The notes below the pieces were generated by a model. The model ran no database searches, had not been told where the DNA came from, and worked only from the letters and a program-made list of their open reading frames with translations. Shown here one piece after another: positions 1 to 15,300 of a stretch of 64,000 nucleotides of DNA. Position 1 is the first letter of the stretch. Each line of letters starts with the position of its first letter. The position numbers and the translations under genes were made by a program. Origin of the DNA: Limnomonas spitsbergensis (Eukaryota > Chlorophyta > Chlorophyceae > Chlamydomonadales). The DNA lies in NCBI GenBank assembly GCA_037349105.1, contig JAYJMM010000103.1, positions 1-64,000 on the forward strand, read 5' to 3'.

Positions 1-3000
1 CACATCCCCTCTCCCCCCACCACCTGCCCCAGCTCATAGCTAGACACATCCCATCTCCCCCCATCACATGTCCCAGCTCATGGCCAGACACATCCCCTCT
101 CCCCCCACCACATGCCTCAGCTCATAGCTAGACACATCCCATCCCCCCCATCACATGTCCCAACTCATAGCCAGACACATCCCCTCTCCCCCCACCACCT
201 GTCCCAGCCCATGGGCAGACACACCCCCCTCCCCCCACCTGCCCCAGCTCATAGCCAGACACATCCACTCTCCCCCCATCACCTGTCCCAGCTCATGGCC
301 AGACACATCCCCTCTCCCCCATCACCTGCCCCAGCTCATAGCTAGACACATCCCCTCTCCCCCCACCACCTGTCCCAGCCCATGGCCAGACACATCCCCT
401 CTCCCCCATCACCTGCCCCAGCTCATGGCCAGACACATTTCCTCTCCCCCCATCACATGTCCCAGCTCATGGCCAGACACATCCCCTCTCCCCCCACCAC
501 CTGCCCCAGCTCATGGCCAGACACATTTCCTCTCCCCCCATCACATGTCCCAGCTCATGGCTAGACACATCCCCTCTCCCCCCACCACATGCTCAAACGC
601 ATGGCCAGACACATCCTCTCTCCCCCCATCACATGTCCCATCCCATGGGCAGACACACCCCCCTCCCCCCACCTGCCCCAGCTCATGGGCAGACACATCC
701 CCTCTCCCCCCATCACCTGCCCCAGCTCATGGCCAGACACAAACCCTCTCCCCCCATCACCTGTCCCAGCTCATGGCCAGACACATCCCCTCTCCCCCCA
801 CCACCTGCCTCAGCTCATAGCTAGACACATCCCATCCCCCCCATCACATGTCCCAACTCATAGCCAGACACATCCCCTCTCCCCCCACCACCTGCCCCAT
901 CTCATGGCCAGCCACATCCCCTCACCCCACATCACATGTCCCATCTCATGGCCAGACACATCCCCTCTCCCCCCACCACTGCCCCAGCTCATGGCCAGCC
1001 ACATCCCCTCTCCCCCCATCACTTGTCCCAGCTCATGGCCAGACACATCTCCTCTCCCCCCATCACCTGCCCCAGCTCATAGCCAGACACAGACCCTCTC
1101 CCCCCATCACCTGCCCATGGCCAGACAAATCCCCTATCCCCCCATCACCTGTCCCAGTCCATGGCCATACACATTTCCTCTCCCCCCATCACATGTCCCA
1201 GCTCATAGCCAGACACACCCCCTCTCCCCCCACCACCTGTCCCGGCTCATGGCCAGCCACATCCCCTCTCCCCCCATCACCTGCCCATGGCCAGACACAT
1301 CCCCTCTCCCCCCACCACCTGCCCCAGCTCATAGCTAGACACATCCCATCTCCCCCCATCACATGTCCCAGCTCATGGCCAGACACATCCCCTCTCCACC
1401 CACCACCTGCCCCAGCTCATGGCCAGACACATCCCATCCCCCCCACCACATGCCCAAACTCATGGCCAGACACATCCTCTCTCCCCACATCACATGTCCA
1501 TGCCCATGGGCAGACACACCCCTCTCCCCCCACCTGCCCCAGCTCATAGCCAGACACATCCCCTCTCCCCCCAGCACCTATCCCAGCTCATGGCCAGACA
1601 CATCCCATCTCCCCCCATCACTTGTCCAAGCCCATGGCCAGACACATGCCCTCTCCCCCCATCACCTGTCCCAGCCCATGGCCAGACACATCCCCTCTCC
1701 CCCCATCACCTGCCCCAGCTCATGGCCAGACACATTTCCTCTCCCCCCATCACATGTCCCAGCTTATAGCCAAACACATCCCCTCTCCCCCCACCACCTG
1801 CCCCAGCTCATGGCCATACACATTTCCTCTCCCCCCATCACATGTCCCAGCTCATGGCTAGACACATCCCCTCTCCCCCCACCACATGTCCAAATGCATG
1901 GCCAGACACATCCTCTCTCCCCCCATCACCTGTCCCAGCCCATGGCCAGACACACCCCCCTCCCCCCACCTGCCCCAGCTCATGGGCAGACACATCCCCT
2001 CTCCCCCCATCACCTGCCCCAGCTCATGGACAGACACAAACCCTCTCCCCCCATCACCTGTCCCAGCTCATGGCCAGACACAGCCCCTCTCCCCCCATCA
2101 CCTGCCCCAGCTCAAAGCTAGACACATCCCATCTCCCCCCATCACATGTCCCAGCCCATGGCCAGACACATCCCCTCTCCCCCCACCACCTGCCCCAGCT
2201 CATGGCCAGCCACATCCCCTCACCGCACATCACATGTCCCAGCTCATGGCCAGACACATCCCCTCTCCCCCCACCACCTGCCCCAGCTCATGGCCAGCCA
2301 CATCCCCTCTCCCCCCATCACCTGTCCCAGCTCATGGCCAGACACATCTCCTCTCCCCCCATCTATTGCCCCACCTCATAGCCAGACACAGACCCTCTCC
2401 CCCCATCACCTGCCCATGGCCAGACAAATCCCCTATCCCCCCATCACCTGTCCCAGTCCATGGCCATACACATTTCCTCTCCCCCCATCACATGTCCCAG
2501 CTCATGGCCATACTCATTTCCTCTCCCCCCATCACCCGCCCCAGCTCATGGCCAGACACAAACCCTCTCCCCCTATCACATGTCCCAGCTCATAGCCAGA
2601 CACACCCCCTCTCCCCCCACCACCTGTCCCGGCTCATGGCCAGCCACATCCCCTCTCCCCCCATCACCTGCCCATGGCCAGACACATCCCCTCTCCCCCC
2701 ACCACCTGCCCCAGCTCATAGCTAGACACATCCCATCTCCCCCCATCACATGTCCCAGCTCATGGCCAGACACATCCCCTCTCCCCCCACCACATGCCCA
2801 AACTCATGGCCATACACATCCGCTCTCCCCACATCACCTGTCCCAGCCCATGGGCAGACACCCCCCCCTCCCCCCACCTGCCCCAGCTCATAGCCAGACA
2901 CATCCCCTCTCCACCCATCACCTGTCCCAGCTCATGGCCAGACACATCCCCTCTCCCCCCATCACTTGTCCCAGCCCATGGCCAGACACATCCCCTCTCC

Positions 3001-3069
3001 CCCCATCACATGTCCCAGCCCATGGCCAGACACATCCCCTCTCCCCCCATCACCTGCCCCAGCTCATGG

Positions 3070-6000
3070 CCAGACACATTTCCTCTCCTCCCATCACATG
3101 TCCCAGCTCATAGCCAGACACAGACCCTCTCCCCCCATCACCTGCCCATGGCCAGACAAATCCCATATCCCCCAATCACCTGTCCCTGTCCATGGCCATA
3201 CACATTTCCTCTCCCCCCATCACATGTCCCAGCTCATGGCCATACTCATTTCCTCTCCCCACATCACCCGCCCCAGCTCATGGCTTGACACAAACCCTCT
3301 CCCCCTATCACATGTCCCAGCTCATAGCCAGACACACCCCCTCTCCCCCCACCACCTGTCCCGGCTCATGGCCAGCCACATCCCCTCTCCCCCCATCACC
3401 TGCCCATGGCCAGACACATCTGCTCTCCCCCCACCACCTGCCCCAGCTCATAGCTAGACACATCCCATCTCCCCCCATCACATGTCCCAGCTCATGGCCA
3501 GACACATCCCCTCTCCCCCCACCACCTGCCCCAGCTCATGGCCAGACACATCCCCTCCCCCCCCACCACATGCCCAAACTCATGGCCAGACACATCCTCT
3601 CTCCCCACATCACCTGTCCCAGCCCATGGGCAGACACACCCCCCTCCCCCCACCTGCCCCAGCTCATAGCCAGACACATCCACTCTCCCCCCATCACCTG
3701 TCCCAGCTCATGGCCAGACACATCTCCTCTCCCCCCCATCACATGTCCCAGCTCATGGCCAGACACATCCCCTCTCCCCCCACCACCTGTCCCAGCCCAT
3801 GGCCAGACACATCCCCTCTCCCCCCATCACCTGCCCTAGCTCATGGCCAGACACAGTTCCTCTCCCCCCATCACATGTCCCAGCTCATGGCCAGACACAT
3901 CCCCTCTCCCCCCACCACCTGCCCCAGCTCATGGCCATACACATTTCCTCTCCCCCCATCACATGTTTCAGCTCATGGCTAGACACATCCCCTCTCCCCC
4001 CACCACATGCCCAAAGGCATGGCCATACACACCCTCTCTCCCCCCATCACCTGTCCCAGCCCATAGGCAGACACACCCCCCTCCCCCCACCTGCCCCAGC
4101 GCATGGGCAGACACATCCCCTCTCCCCCCATCACCTGCCCCAACTCATGGCCAGACACAAACCCTCTCCCCCCATCACTTGTCCCAGCTCATGGCCAGAC
4201 ACATCTCATCTCCCCCCATCACCTGCCCGAGCTCATAGCTAGACACATCCCATCTCCCCCCATCACTTGTCCCAGCCCATGGCCAGACACATCCCCTCTC
4301 CCCCCACCACATGCCCCAGCTCATGGCCTGACACATCCCCTCCCCCCCCACCACATGCCCAAACTCATGGCCAGACACATCCTCTCTCCCCACATCACCT
4401 GTCCCAGCCCATGGGCATACACACCCCCCTCCCCCCACCTTCCCCAGCTCATAGCCAGACACATCCCCTCTCCCCCCATCACCTGCCCCAGCTCATGGCG
4501 AAACACATCCCCTCTCCCCCCATCACCTGTCCCAGCCCATGGCCAGACACATGCCCTCTCCCCCCATCACCTGTCCCAGCCCATGGCCAGACAAATCCCA
4601 TCTCCCCCCCCATCACCTGCCCCAGCTCATGGCCAGACACATTTCCTCTCCCCCCATCACATGTCCCAGCTCATGGCCAGACACATCCCCTCTCCCCCCA
4701 CCACCTGCCCCAGCTCATGGCCAGACACATTTCCTCTCCCCCCATCACATGTCCCAGCTCATGGCTAGACACATCCCCTCTCCCCCCACCACATGCCCAA
4801 ACGCATGGCCAGACACATCCTCTCTCCCCCCATCACCTGTCTTAGCCCATGGCCAGACACAAACCCTCCTCCCACCTGCCCCAGCTCATGGGCAGACACA
4901 TCCCCTCTCCCCCCATCACCTGCCCCAGCTCATGGCCAGACACAAACCCTCTCCCCCCATCACATGTCCCAGCTCATGGCCAGACACATCCCCTCTCCCC
5001 CCACCACCTGCCTCAGCTCATAGCTAGACACATCCCATCCCCCCCCATCACATGTCCCAACTCATAGCCAGACACATCCCCTCTCCCCCCACCACCGGCC
5101 CCAGCTCATGGCCAGCCACATCCCCTCACCCCACATCACATGTCCCATCTCATGGCCAGACACATCCCCTCTCCCCCCACCACCTGCCCCAGCTCATGGC
5201 CAGCCACATCCCCTCTCCCCCCATCACCTGTCCCAGCTCATGGCCAGACACATCTCCTCTCCCCCCATCACCTGCCCCACCTCATAGCCAGACACAGACC
5301 CTCTCCCCCCATCACCTTCCTATGGCCAGACAAATCCCATATCCCCCCATCACCTGTCCCAGTCCATGGCCATACACATTTCCTCTCCCCCCATCACATG
5401 TCCCAGCTCATGGCCATACTCATTTCCTCTCCCCCCATCACCCGCCCCAGCTCATGGCCAGACACAAACCCTCTCCCCCTCTCACATGTCCCAGCTCATA
5501 GCCAGACACATCCCCTCTCCCCCCACCACCTGCCCCAGCTCATAGCTAGACACATCCCATCTCCCCCCATCACATGTCCCAGCTCATGGCCAGACACATC
5601 CCCTCTCCCCCCACCACCTGCCCCAGCTCATGGCCAGACACATCCCCCCCCCCCCCCACCACATGCCCCAGCTCATGGCCAGACACATCCTCTCTCCCCA
5701 CATCACCTGTCCCAGCCCATGGGCAGACACACCCCCCTCCCCCCACCACATGCCCCAGCTCATAGCCGGACATATCCCCTCTCCCCCCATCACCTGTCCC
5801 AGCTCATGGCCAGACACATCCCCTCTCCCCCCCATCACTTGTCCCAGCCCATGGCCAGACACATCCCCTCTCCCCCCATCACCTGTCCCAGCCCATGGCC
5901 AGACACATCCCCTCTCCCCCCATCACCTGCCCTAGCTCATGGCCAGACACAATTCCTCTCCCCCCATCACATGTCCCAGCTCATGGCCAGACACATCCCC

Positions 6001-8460
6001 TCTCCCCCCACCACCTGCCCCAGCTCATGGACATACACATTTCCTCTCCTCCCATCACATGTCCCAGCTCATAGCCAGACACAGACCCTCTCCCCCCATC
6101 ACCTGCCCATGGCCAGACAAATCCCATATCCCCCAATCACCTGTCCCTGTCCATGGCCATACACATTTCCTCTCCCCCCATCACATGTCCCAGCTCATGG
6201 CCATACTCATTTCCTCTCCCCACATCACCCGCCCCAGCTCATGGCTTGACACAAACCCTCTCCCCCTATCACATGTCCCAGCTCATAGCCAGACACACCC
6301 CCTCTCCCCCCACCACCTGTCCCGGCTCATGGCCAGCCACATCCCCTCTCCCCCCATCACCTGCCCATGGCCAGACACATCTGCTCTCCCCCCACCACCT
6401 GCCCCAGCTCATAGCTAGACACATCCCATCTCCCCCCATCACATGTCCCAGCTCATGGCCAGACACATCCCCTCTCCCCCCACCACCTGCCCCAGCTCAT
6501 GGCCAGACACATCCCCTCCCCCCCCACCACATGCCCAAACTCATGGCCAGACACATCCTCTCTCCCCACATCACCTGTCCCAGCCCATGGGCAGACACCC
6601 CCCCCTCCCCCCACCTGCCCCAGCTCATAGCCAGACACATCCACTCTCCCCCCATCACCTGTCCCAGCTCATGGCCAGACACATCCCCTCTCCCCCCCAT
6701 CACATGTCCCAGCTCATGGCCAGACACATCCCCTCTCCCCCCACCACCTGTCCCAGCCCATGGCCAGACACATCCCCTCTCCCCCCATCACCTGCCCTAG
6801 CTCATGGCCAGACACAGTTCCTCTCCCCCCATCACATGTCCCAGCTCATGGCCAGACACATCCCCTCTCCCCCCACCACCTGCCCCAGCTCATGGCCATA
6901 CACATTTCCTCTCCCCCCATCACATGTTTCAGCTCATGGCTAGACACATCCCCTCTCCCCCCACCACATGCCCAAAGGCATGGCCATACACACCCTCTCT
7001 CCCCCCATCACCTGTCCCAGCCCATAGGCAGACACACCCCCCTCCCCCCACCTGCCCCAGCGCATGGGCAGACACATCCCCTCTCCCCCCATCACATGCC
7101 CCAACTCATGGCCAGACACAAACCCTCTCCCCCCATCACTTGTCCCAGCTCATGGCCAGACACATCTCATCTCCCCCCATCACCTGCCCGAGCTCATAGC
7201 TAGACACATCCCATCTCCCCCCATCACTTGTCCCAGCCCATGGCCAGACACATCCCCTCTCCCCCCACCACATGCCCCAGCTCATGGCCTGACACATCCC
7301 CTCCCCCCCCACCACATGCCCAAACTCATGGCCAGACACATCCTCTCTCCCCACATCACCTGTCCCAGCCCATGGGCATACACACCCCCCTCCCCCCACC
7401 TTCCCCAGCTCATAGCCAGACACATCCCCTCTCCCCCCATCACCTGCCCCAGCTCATGGCGAAACACATCCCCTCTCCCCCCATCACCTGTCCCAGCCCA
7501 TGGCCAGACACATGCCCTCTCCCCCCATCACCTGTCCCAGCCCATGGCCAGACAAATCCCATCTCCCCCCCCATCACCTGCCCTAGCTCATGGCCAGACA
7601 CATTTCCTCTCCCCCCATCACATGTCCCAGCTCATGGCCAGACACATCCCCTCTCCCCCCACCACCTGCCCCAGCTCATGGCCAGACACATTTCCTCTCC
7701 CCCCATCACATGTCCTAGCTCATGGCTAGACACATCCCCTCTCCCCCCACCACATGCCCAAACGCATGGCCAGACACATCCTCTCTCCCCCCATCACCTG
7801 TCTTAGCCCATGGCCAGACACAAACCCTCCTCCCACCTGCCCCAGCTCATGGGCAGACACATCCCCTCTCCCCCCATCACCTGCCCCAGCTCATGGCCAG
7901 ACACAAACCCTCTCCCCCCATCACATGTCCCAGCTCATAGCCAGACACATCCCCTCTCCCCCCACCACCTGCCTCAGCTCATAGCTAGACACATCCCATC
8001 CCCCCCCATCACATGTCCCAACTCATAGCCAGACACATCCCCTCTCCCCCCACCACCTGCCCCAGCTCATGGCCAGCCACATCCCCTCACCCCACATCAC
8101 ATGTCCCAGCTCATGGCCAGACACATCCCCTCTCCCCCCACCACCTGCCCCAGCTCATGGCCAGCCACATCCCCTCTCCCCCATCATATGTCCCAGCTCA
8201 TGGCCAGACACATCTCCTCTCCCCCCATCACTTGCCCCACCTCATAGCCAGACACAGACCCTCTCCCCCCCATCACTTGCCCATGGCCAGACAAATCCCA
8301 TATCCCCCCATCACCTGTCCCAGTCCATGGCCATACACATTTCCTCTCCCCCCATCACATGTCCCAGCTCATGGCCATACTCATTTCCTCTCCCCCCATC
8401 ACCCGCCGCAGCTCATGGCCAGACACAAACCCTCTCCCCCTATCACATGTCCCAGCTCAT
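3070..8460. repeat. Tandem higher-order duplication, offset 2,961 bp
   Basis: The variant order at about 3,070-5,500 recurs at about 6,031-8,460 with a constant offset of 2,961 bp. Diagnostic variants repeat in order: the CTCTCCTCCC variant at 3,083 and 6,044, the CCCCAATCACC variant at 3,171 and 6,132, and the paired GCATGGCCATACACACC variant near 4,018 and 6,979. Differences between the copies are few, so the duplication is recent compared with monomer divergence. Confidence 0.85.
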
Positions 8461-10117
8461 AGCCAGACACACCCCCTCTCCCCCCACCACCTGTCCCGGC
8501 TCATGGCCAGCCACATCCCCTCTCCCCCCATCACCTGCCCATGACCAGACACATCCCCTCTCCCCCCACCACATGCCCCAGCTCATAGCTAGACACATCC
8601 CATCTCCCCCCATCACATGTCCCAGCTCATGGCCAGACACATCCCCTCTCCCCCCACCACCTGCCCCAGCTCATGGCCAGACACATCCCCTCCCCCCCCA
8701 CCACATGCCCAAACTCATGGCCAGACACATCCTCTCTCCCCACATCACCTGTCCCAGCCCATGGGCAGACACACCCTCCTCCCCCCACCTGCCCCAACTC
8801 ATAGCCAGACACATCCCCTCTCCCCCCATCACCTGTCCCAGCTCATGGCCAGACACATCCCCTCTCCCCCCCATCACTTGTCCCAGCCCATGGCCAGACA
8901 CATCCCCTCTCCCCCCATCACCAGTCCCAGCTCATGGCCAGACACATCCCCTCTCCCCCCACCACCTGCCCCAGCTCATGGCCATACACATTTCCTCTCC
9001 CCCCATCACATGTCCCAGCTCATGGCTAGACACATCCCCTCTCCCCCTACCACATGCCCAAACGCATGGCCAGACACATCCTCTCTCCCTCCATCACATG
9101 TCTCAGCCCATGGGCAGACACACCCCCCTCCCCCCACCTGCCCCAGATCATGGGCAGACACATCCCCTCTCCCCCCATCACCTGCCCCAGCTCATGGCCA
9201 AACACAAACCATCTCCCCCCATCACCTATCCCAGCTCATGGCCAAACACATCCCCTCTCCCCCCATCACCTGCCCCAGCGCATAGCTAGACACATCCCAT
9301 CTCCCCCCATCACATGTCCCAGCTCATGGCCAGACACATCCCCTCTCCCCCCACCACCTGCCCCAGCTCATGGCCCGACACATCCCCTCCCCCCCCACCA
9401 CATGCCCAAACTCATGGCCAAACACATCCTCTCTCCCCCCATCACCTGTCCCAGCCCATGGGCAGACACACCCCCCTCCCCCCACCTGCCCCAGATCATG
9501 GGCAGACACATCCCCTCTCCCCCCATCACCTGCCCCAGCTCATGGCCAGACACAAACCCTCTCCCCCCATCACCTGTCCCAGCTCATGGCCAGACACATC
9601 CCCTCTCCCCCATCACTTGTCCCAGCTCATAGCTAGACACATCCCCTCTCCCCCCATCACTTGTCCCAGCCCATGGCCAGACACATCCCCTCTGCCACAT
9701 CACCTGCCCCAGCTCATGGCCAGACACATTTCCTCTCCCCCCATCACATGTCCCAGCTCATGGCCAGACACATCCCCTCTCCCCCCACCACCTGCCCCAG
9801 CTCATGGCCAGACACATTTCCTCTCCCCCCATCACATGTCCCAGCTCATGGCTAGACACATCCCCTCTCCCCCCACCACATGCCCAAACGCATGGCCAGA
9901 CACATCCTCTCTCCCCCCATCACATGTCCCATCCCATGGGCAGACACACCCCCCTCCCCCCACCTGCCCCTGCTCATGGGCAGACACATCCCCTCTCCCC
10001 CCATCACCTGCCCCAGCTCATGGCCAGACACATTTCCTCTCCCCCCATCACCTGTCCCAGCCCATGGCCAGACACATCCCCTCTCCCCCCACCACCTGCC
10101 TCAGCTCATAGCTAGAC

Positions 10118-13100
10118 ACATCCCATCCCCCCCATCACATGTCCCAACTCATAGCCAGACACATCCCCTCTCCCCCCACCACCTGCCCCAGCTCATGGCC
10201 CGACACATCCCCTCCCCCCCCCACAACATGCCCAAACTCATGGCCAAACACATCCTCTCTCCCCCCATCACCTGTCCCAGCCCATGGGCAGACACACCCC
10301 CCTCCCCCCACCTGCCCCAGATCATGGGCAGACACATCCCCTCTCCCCCCATCACCTGCCCCAGCTCATGGCCAGACACAAACCCTCTCCCCCCATCACC
10401 TGTCCCAACTCATGGCCAGACACATCCCCTCTCCCCCATCACCTGCCCCAGCTCATAGCTAGACACATCCCCTCTCCCCCCATCACCTGTCCCAGCCCAT
10501 GGCCAGACACATCCCCTCTCCCCCATCACCTGCCCCAGCTCATGGCCAAACACATTTCCTCTCCCCCCATCACATGTCCCAGCTCATGGCCAGACACATC
10601 CCCTCTCCCCCCACCACCTGCCCCAGCTCATGGCCAGACACATTTCCTCTCCCCCCATCACATGTCCCAGCTCATGGCTAGACACATCCCCTCTCCCCCC
10701 ACCACATGCTCAAACGCATGGCCAGACACATCCTCTCTCCCCCCATCACATGTCCCATCCCATGGGCAGACACACCCCCCTCCCCCCACCTGCCCAAGCT
10801 CATGGGCAGACACATCCCCTCTCCCCCCATCACCTGCCCCAGCTCATGGCCAGACACAAACCCTCTCCCCCCATCACCTGTCCCAGCTCATGGCCAGACA
10901 CATCCCCTCTCCCCCCACCACCTGCCTCAGCTCATAGCTAGACACATCCCATCCCCCCCATCACATGTCCCAACTCATAGCCAGACACATCCCCTCTCCC
11001 CCCACCACCTGCCCCATCTCATGGCCAGCCACATCCCCTCACCCCACATCACATGTCCCATCTCATGGCCAGACACATCCCCTCTCCCCCCACCACTGCC
11101 CCAGCTCATGGCCAGCCACATCCCCTCTCCCCCCATCACTTGTCCCAGCTCATGGCCAGACACATCTCCTCTCCCCCCATCACCTGCCCCAGCTCATAGC
11201 CAGACACAGACCCTCTCCCCCCATCACCTGCCCATGGCCAGACAAATCCCCTATCCCCCCATCACCTGTCCCAGTCCATGGCCATACACATTTCCTCTCC
11301 CCCCATCACATGTCCCAGCTCATAGCCAGACACACCCCCTCTCCCCCCACCACATGTCCCGGCTCATGGCCAGCCACATCCCCTCTCCCCCCATCACCTG
11401 CCCATGGCCAGACACATCCCCTCTCCCCCCACCACCTGCCCCAGCTCATAGCTAGACACATCCCATCTCCCCCCATCACATGTCCCAGCTCATGGCCAGA
11501 CACATCCCCTCTCCACCCACCACCTGCCCCAGCTCATGGCCAGACACATCCCATCCCCCCCACCACATGCCCAAACTCATGGCCAGACACATCCTCTCTC
11601 CCCACATCACATGTCCATGCCCATGGGCAGACACACCCCTCTCCCCCCACCTGCCCCAGCTCATAGCCAGACACATCCCCTCTCCCCCCAGCACCTGTCC
11701 CAGCTCATGGCCAGACACATCCCATCTCCCCCCATCACTTGTCCAAGCCCATGGCCAGACACATGCCCTCTCCCCCCATCACCTGTCCCAGCCCATGGCC
11801 AGACACATCCCCTCTCCCCCCATCACCTGCCCCAGCTCATGGCCAGACACATTTCCTCTCCCCCCATCACATGTCCCAGCTTATAGCCAGACACATCCCC
11901 TCTCCCCCCACCACCTGCCCCAGCTCATGGCCATACACATTTCCTCTCCCCCCATCACATGTCCCAGCTCATGGCTAGACACATCCCCTCTCCCCCCACC
12001 ACATGTCCAAAGGCATGGCCAGACACATCCTCTCTCCCCCCATCACCTGTCCCAGCCCATGGCCAGACACACCCCCCTCCCCCCACCTGCCCCAGCTCAT
12101 GGGCAGACACATCCCCTCTCCCCCCATCACCTGCCCCAGCTCATGGACAGACACAAACCCTCTCCCCCCATCCCTTGTCCCAGCTCATGGCCAAACACAG
12201 CCCCTCTCCCCCCATCACCTGCCCCAGCTCAAAGCTAGACACATCCCATCTCCCCCCATCACATGTCCCAGCCCATGGCCAGACACATCCCCTCTCCCCC
12301 CACCACCTGCCCCAGCTCATGGCCTGACACATCCCCTCCTTCCCCCACCACATGCCCAAACTCATGGCCAGACACATCCTCTCTCCCCACATCACCTGTC
12401 CCAGCCCATGGGCAGACACACCCCCCTCCCCCCACCTGCCACAGCTCATAGCCAGACACATCCCCTCTCCCCCCATCACCTGCCCCAGCTCATGGCCAAA
12501 CACATCCCCTCTCCCCCCATCACCTGTCCCAACCCATGGCCAGACACATCCCCTCTCCCCTCATCACATGTCCCAGCCCATGGCCAGACACATCCCCTCT
12601 CCCCCCATCACCTGCCCCAGCTCATGGCCAGACACATTTCCTCTCCCCCCATCACATGTCCCAGCTCATGGCCAGACACATCCCCTCTCCCCCCACCACC
12701 TGCCCCAGCTCATGGCCATACACATTTCCTCTCCCCCCCACCACATGCCCAAACTCATGGCCAAACACATCCTCTCTCCCCCCATCACCTGTCCTAGCCC
12801 ATGGGCAGACACACCCCCCTCCCCCCACCTGCCCCAGATCATGGGCAGACACATCCCCTCTCCCCCCATCACCTGCCCCAGCTCATGGCCAGACACAAAC
12901 CCTCTCCCCCCATCACCTGTCCCAGCTCATGGCCAGACACATCCCCTCTCCCCCATCACCTGCCCCAGCTCATAGCTAGACACATCCCCTCTCCCCCCAT
13001 CACCTGTCCCAGCCCATGGCCAGACACATCCCCTCTCCCCCATCACCTGCCCCAGCTCATGGCCAGACACATTTCCTCTCCCCCCATCACATGTCCCAGC

Positions 13101-15300
13101 TCATGGCCAGACACATCCCCTCTCCCCCCACCACCTGCCCCAGCTCATGGCCAGACACATTTCCTCTCCCCCCATCACATGTCCCAGCTCATGGCTAGAC
13201 ACATCCCCTCTCCCCCCACCACATGCTCAAACGCATGGCCAGACACATCCTCTCTCCCCCCATCACATGTCCCATCCCATGGGCAGACACACCCCCCTCC
13301 CCCCACCTGCCCCAGCTCATGGGCAGACACATCCCCTCTCCCCCCATCACCTGCCCCAGCTCATGGCCAGACACAAACCCTCTCCCCCCATCACCTGTCC
13401 CAGCTCATGGCCAGACACATCCCCTCTCCCCCCACCACCTGCCTCAGCTCATAGCTAGACACATCCCATCCCCCCCATCACATGTCCCAACTCATAGCCA
13501 GACACATCCCCTCTCCCCCCACCACCTGCCCCATCTCATGGCCAGCCACATCCCCTCACCCCACATCACATGTCCCATCTCATGGCCAGACACATCCCCT
13601 CTCCCCCCACCACTGCCCCAGCTCATGGCCAGCCACATCCCCTCTCCCCCCATCACTTGTCCCAGCTCATGGCCAGACACATCTCCTCTCCCCCCATCAC
13701 CCTTTCCCCAGCTCATAGCCAGACACAGACCCTCTCCCCCCATCACCTGCCCATGGCCAGACAAATCCCCTATCCCCCCATCACCTGTCCCAGTCCATGG
13801 CCATACACATTTCCTCTCCCCCCATCACATGTCCCAGCTCATAGCCAGACACACCCCCTCTCCCCCCACCACCTGTCCCGGCTCATGGCCAGCCACATCC
13901 CCTCTCCCCCCATTACCTGCCCATGGCCAGACACATCCCCTCTCCCCCCACCACCTGCCCCAGCTCATAGCTAGACACATCCCATCTCCCCCCATCACAT
14001 GTCCCAGCTCATGGCCAGACACATCCCCTCTCCACCCACCACCTGCCCCCTGCTCATGGCCAGACACATCCCATCCCCCCCACCACATGCCCAAACTCAT
14101 GGCCAGACACATCCTCTCTCCCCACATCACATGTCCATGCCCATGGGCAGACACACCCCTCTCCCCCCACCTGCCCCAGCTCATAGCCAGACACATCCCC
14201 TCTCCCCCCAGCACCTATCCCAGCTCATGGCCAGACACATCCCATCTCCCCCCATCACTTGTCCAAGCCCATGGCCAGACACATGCCCTCTCCCCCCATC
14301 ACCTGTCCCAGCCCATGGCCAGACACATCCCCTCTCCCCCCATCACCTGCCCCAGCTCATGGCCAGACACATTTCCTCTCCCCCCATCACATGTCCCAGC
14401 TTATAGCCAAACACATCCCCTCTCCCCCCACCACCTGCCCCAGCTCATGGCCATACACATTTCCTCTCCCCCCATCACATGTCCCAGCTCATGGCTAGAC
14501 ACATCCCCTCTCCCCCCACCACATGTCCAAAGGCATGGCCAGACACATCCTCTCTCCCCCCATCACCTGTCCCAGCCCATGGCCAGACACACCCCCCTCC
14601 CCCCACCTGCCCCAGCTCATGGGCAGACACATCCCCTCTCCCCCCATCACCTGCCCCAGCTCATGGACAGACACAAACCCTCTCCCCCCATCCCTTGTCC
14701 CAGCTCATGGCCAGACACAGCCCCTCTCCCCCCATCACCTGCCCCAGCTCAAAGCTAGACACATCCCATCTCCCCCCATCACATGTCCCAGCCCATGGCC
14801 AGACACATCCCCTCTCCCCCCACCACCTGCCCCAGCTCATGGCCTGACACATCCCCTCCCCCCCCCACCACATGCCCAAACTCATGGCCAGACACATCCT
14901 CTCTCCCCACATCACCTGTCCCAGCCCATGGGCAGACACACCCCCCTCCCCCCACCTGCCCCAGCTCATAGCCAGACACATCCCCTCTCCCCCCATCACC
15001 TGCCCCAGCTCATGGCCAAACACATCCCCTCTCCCCCCATCATCTGTCCCAACCCATGGCCAGACACATCCCCTCTCCCCTCATCACATGTCCCAGCCCA
15101 TGGCCAGACACATCCCCTCTCCCCCCATCACCTGCCCCAGCTCATGGCCAGACACATTTCCTCTCCCCCCATCACATGTCCCAGCTCATGGCCAGACACA
15201 TCCCCTCTCCCCCCACCACCTGCCCCAGCTCATGGCCATACACATTTCCTCTCCCCCCATCACATGTCCCAGCTCATGGCTAGACACATCCCCTCTCCCC
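10118..15300. repeat. Two adjacent ~2.52-kb higher-order units, also present at 1-2,400
   Basis: The monomer order of 1-2,400 recurs from 10,118 (offset 10,117) and again from about 12,635 (offset 2,517-2,520 from the second copy). Small indels near 13,700 and 14,047 account for the drift in offset. The shared markers are rare variants: the short CCACCACTGCCCC monomer (985, 11,092, 13,609), CATCACATGTCCATGCCC (1,490, 11,607, 14,127) and CCCCAGCACC (1,571, 11,688, 14,208). Confidence 0.85.

Noticed and set aside
858..1577. Minus-strand Gly/Trp/Met-rich frames in the 44-bp array
   Set aside because: Reverse-strand shadows of the same monomer, short and confined to particular variants.
13223..14758. 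511-codon forward open frame, and dozens of other Pro/His-rich frames in 1-22,700
   Set aside because: All are translations of the 44-bp monomer, which rarely contains a stop. They overlap in three frames, begin and end only where satellite variants create ATG or TAG, and have no gene-like context.
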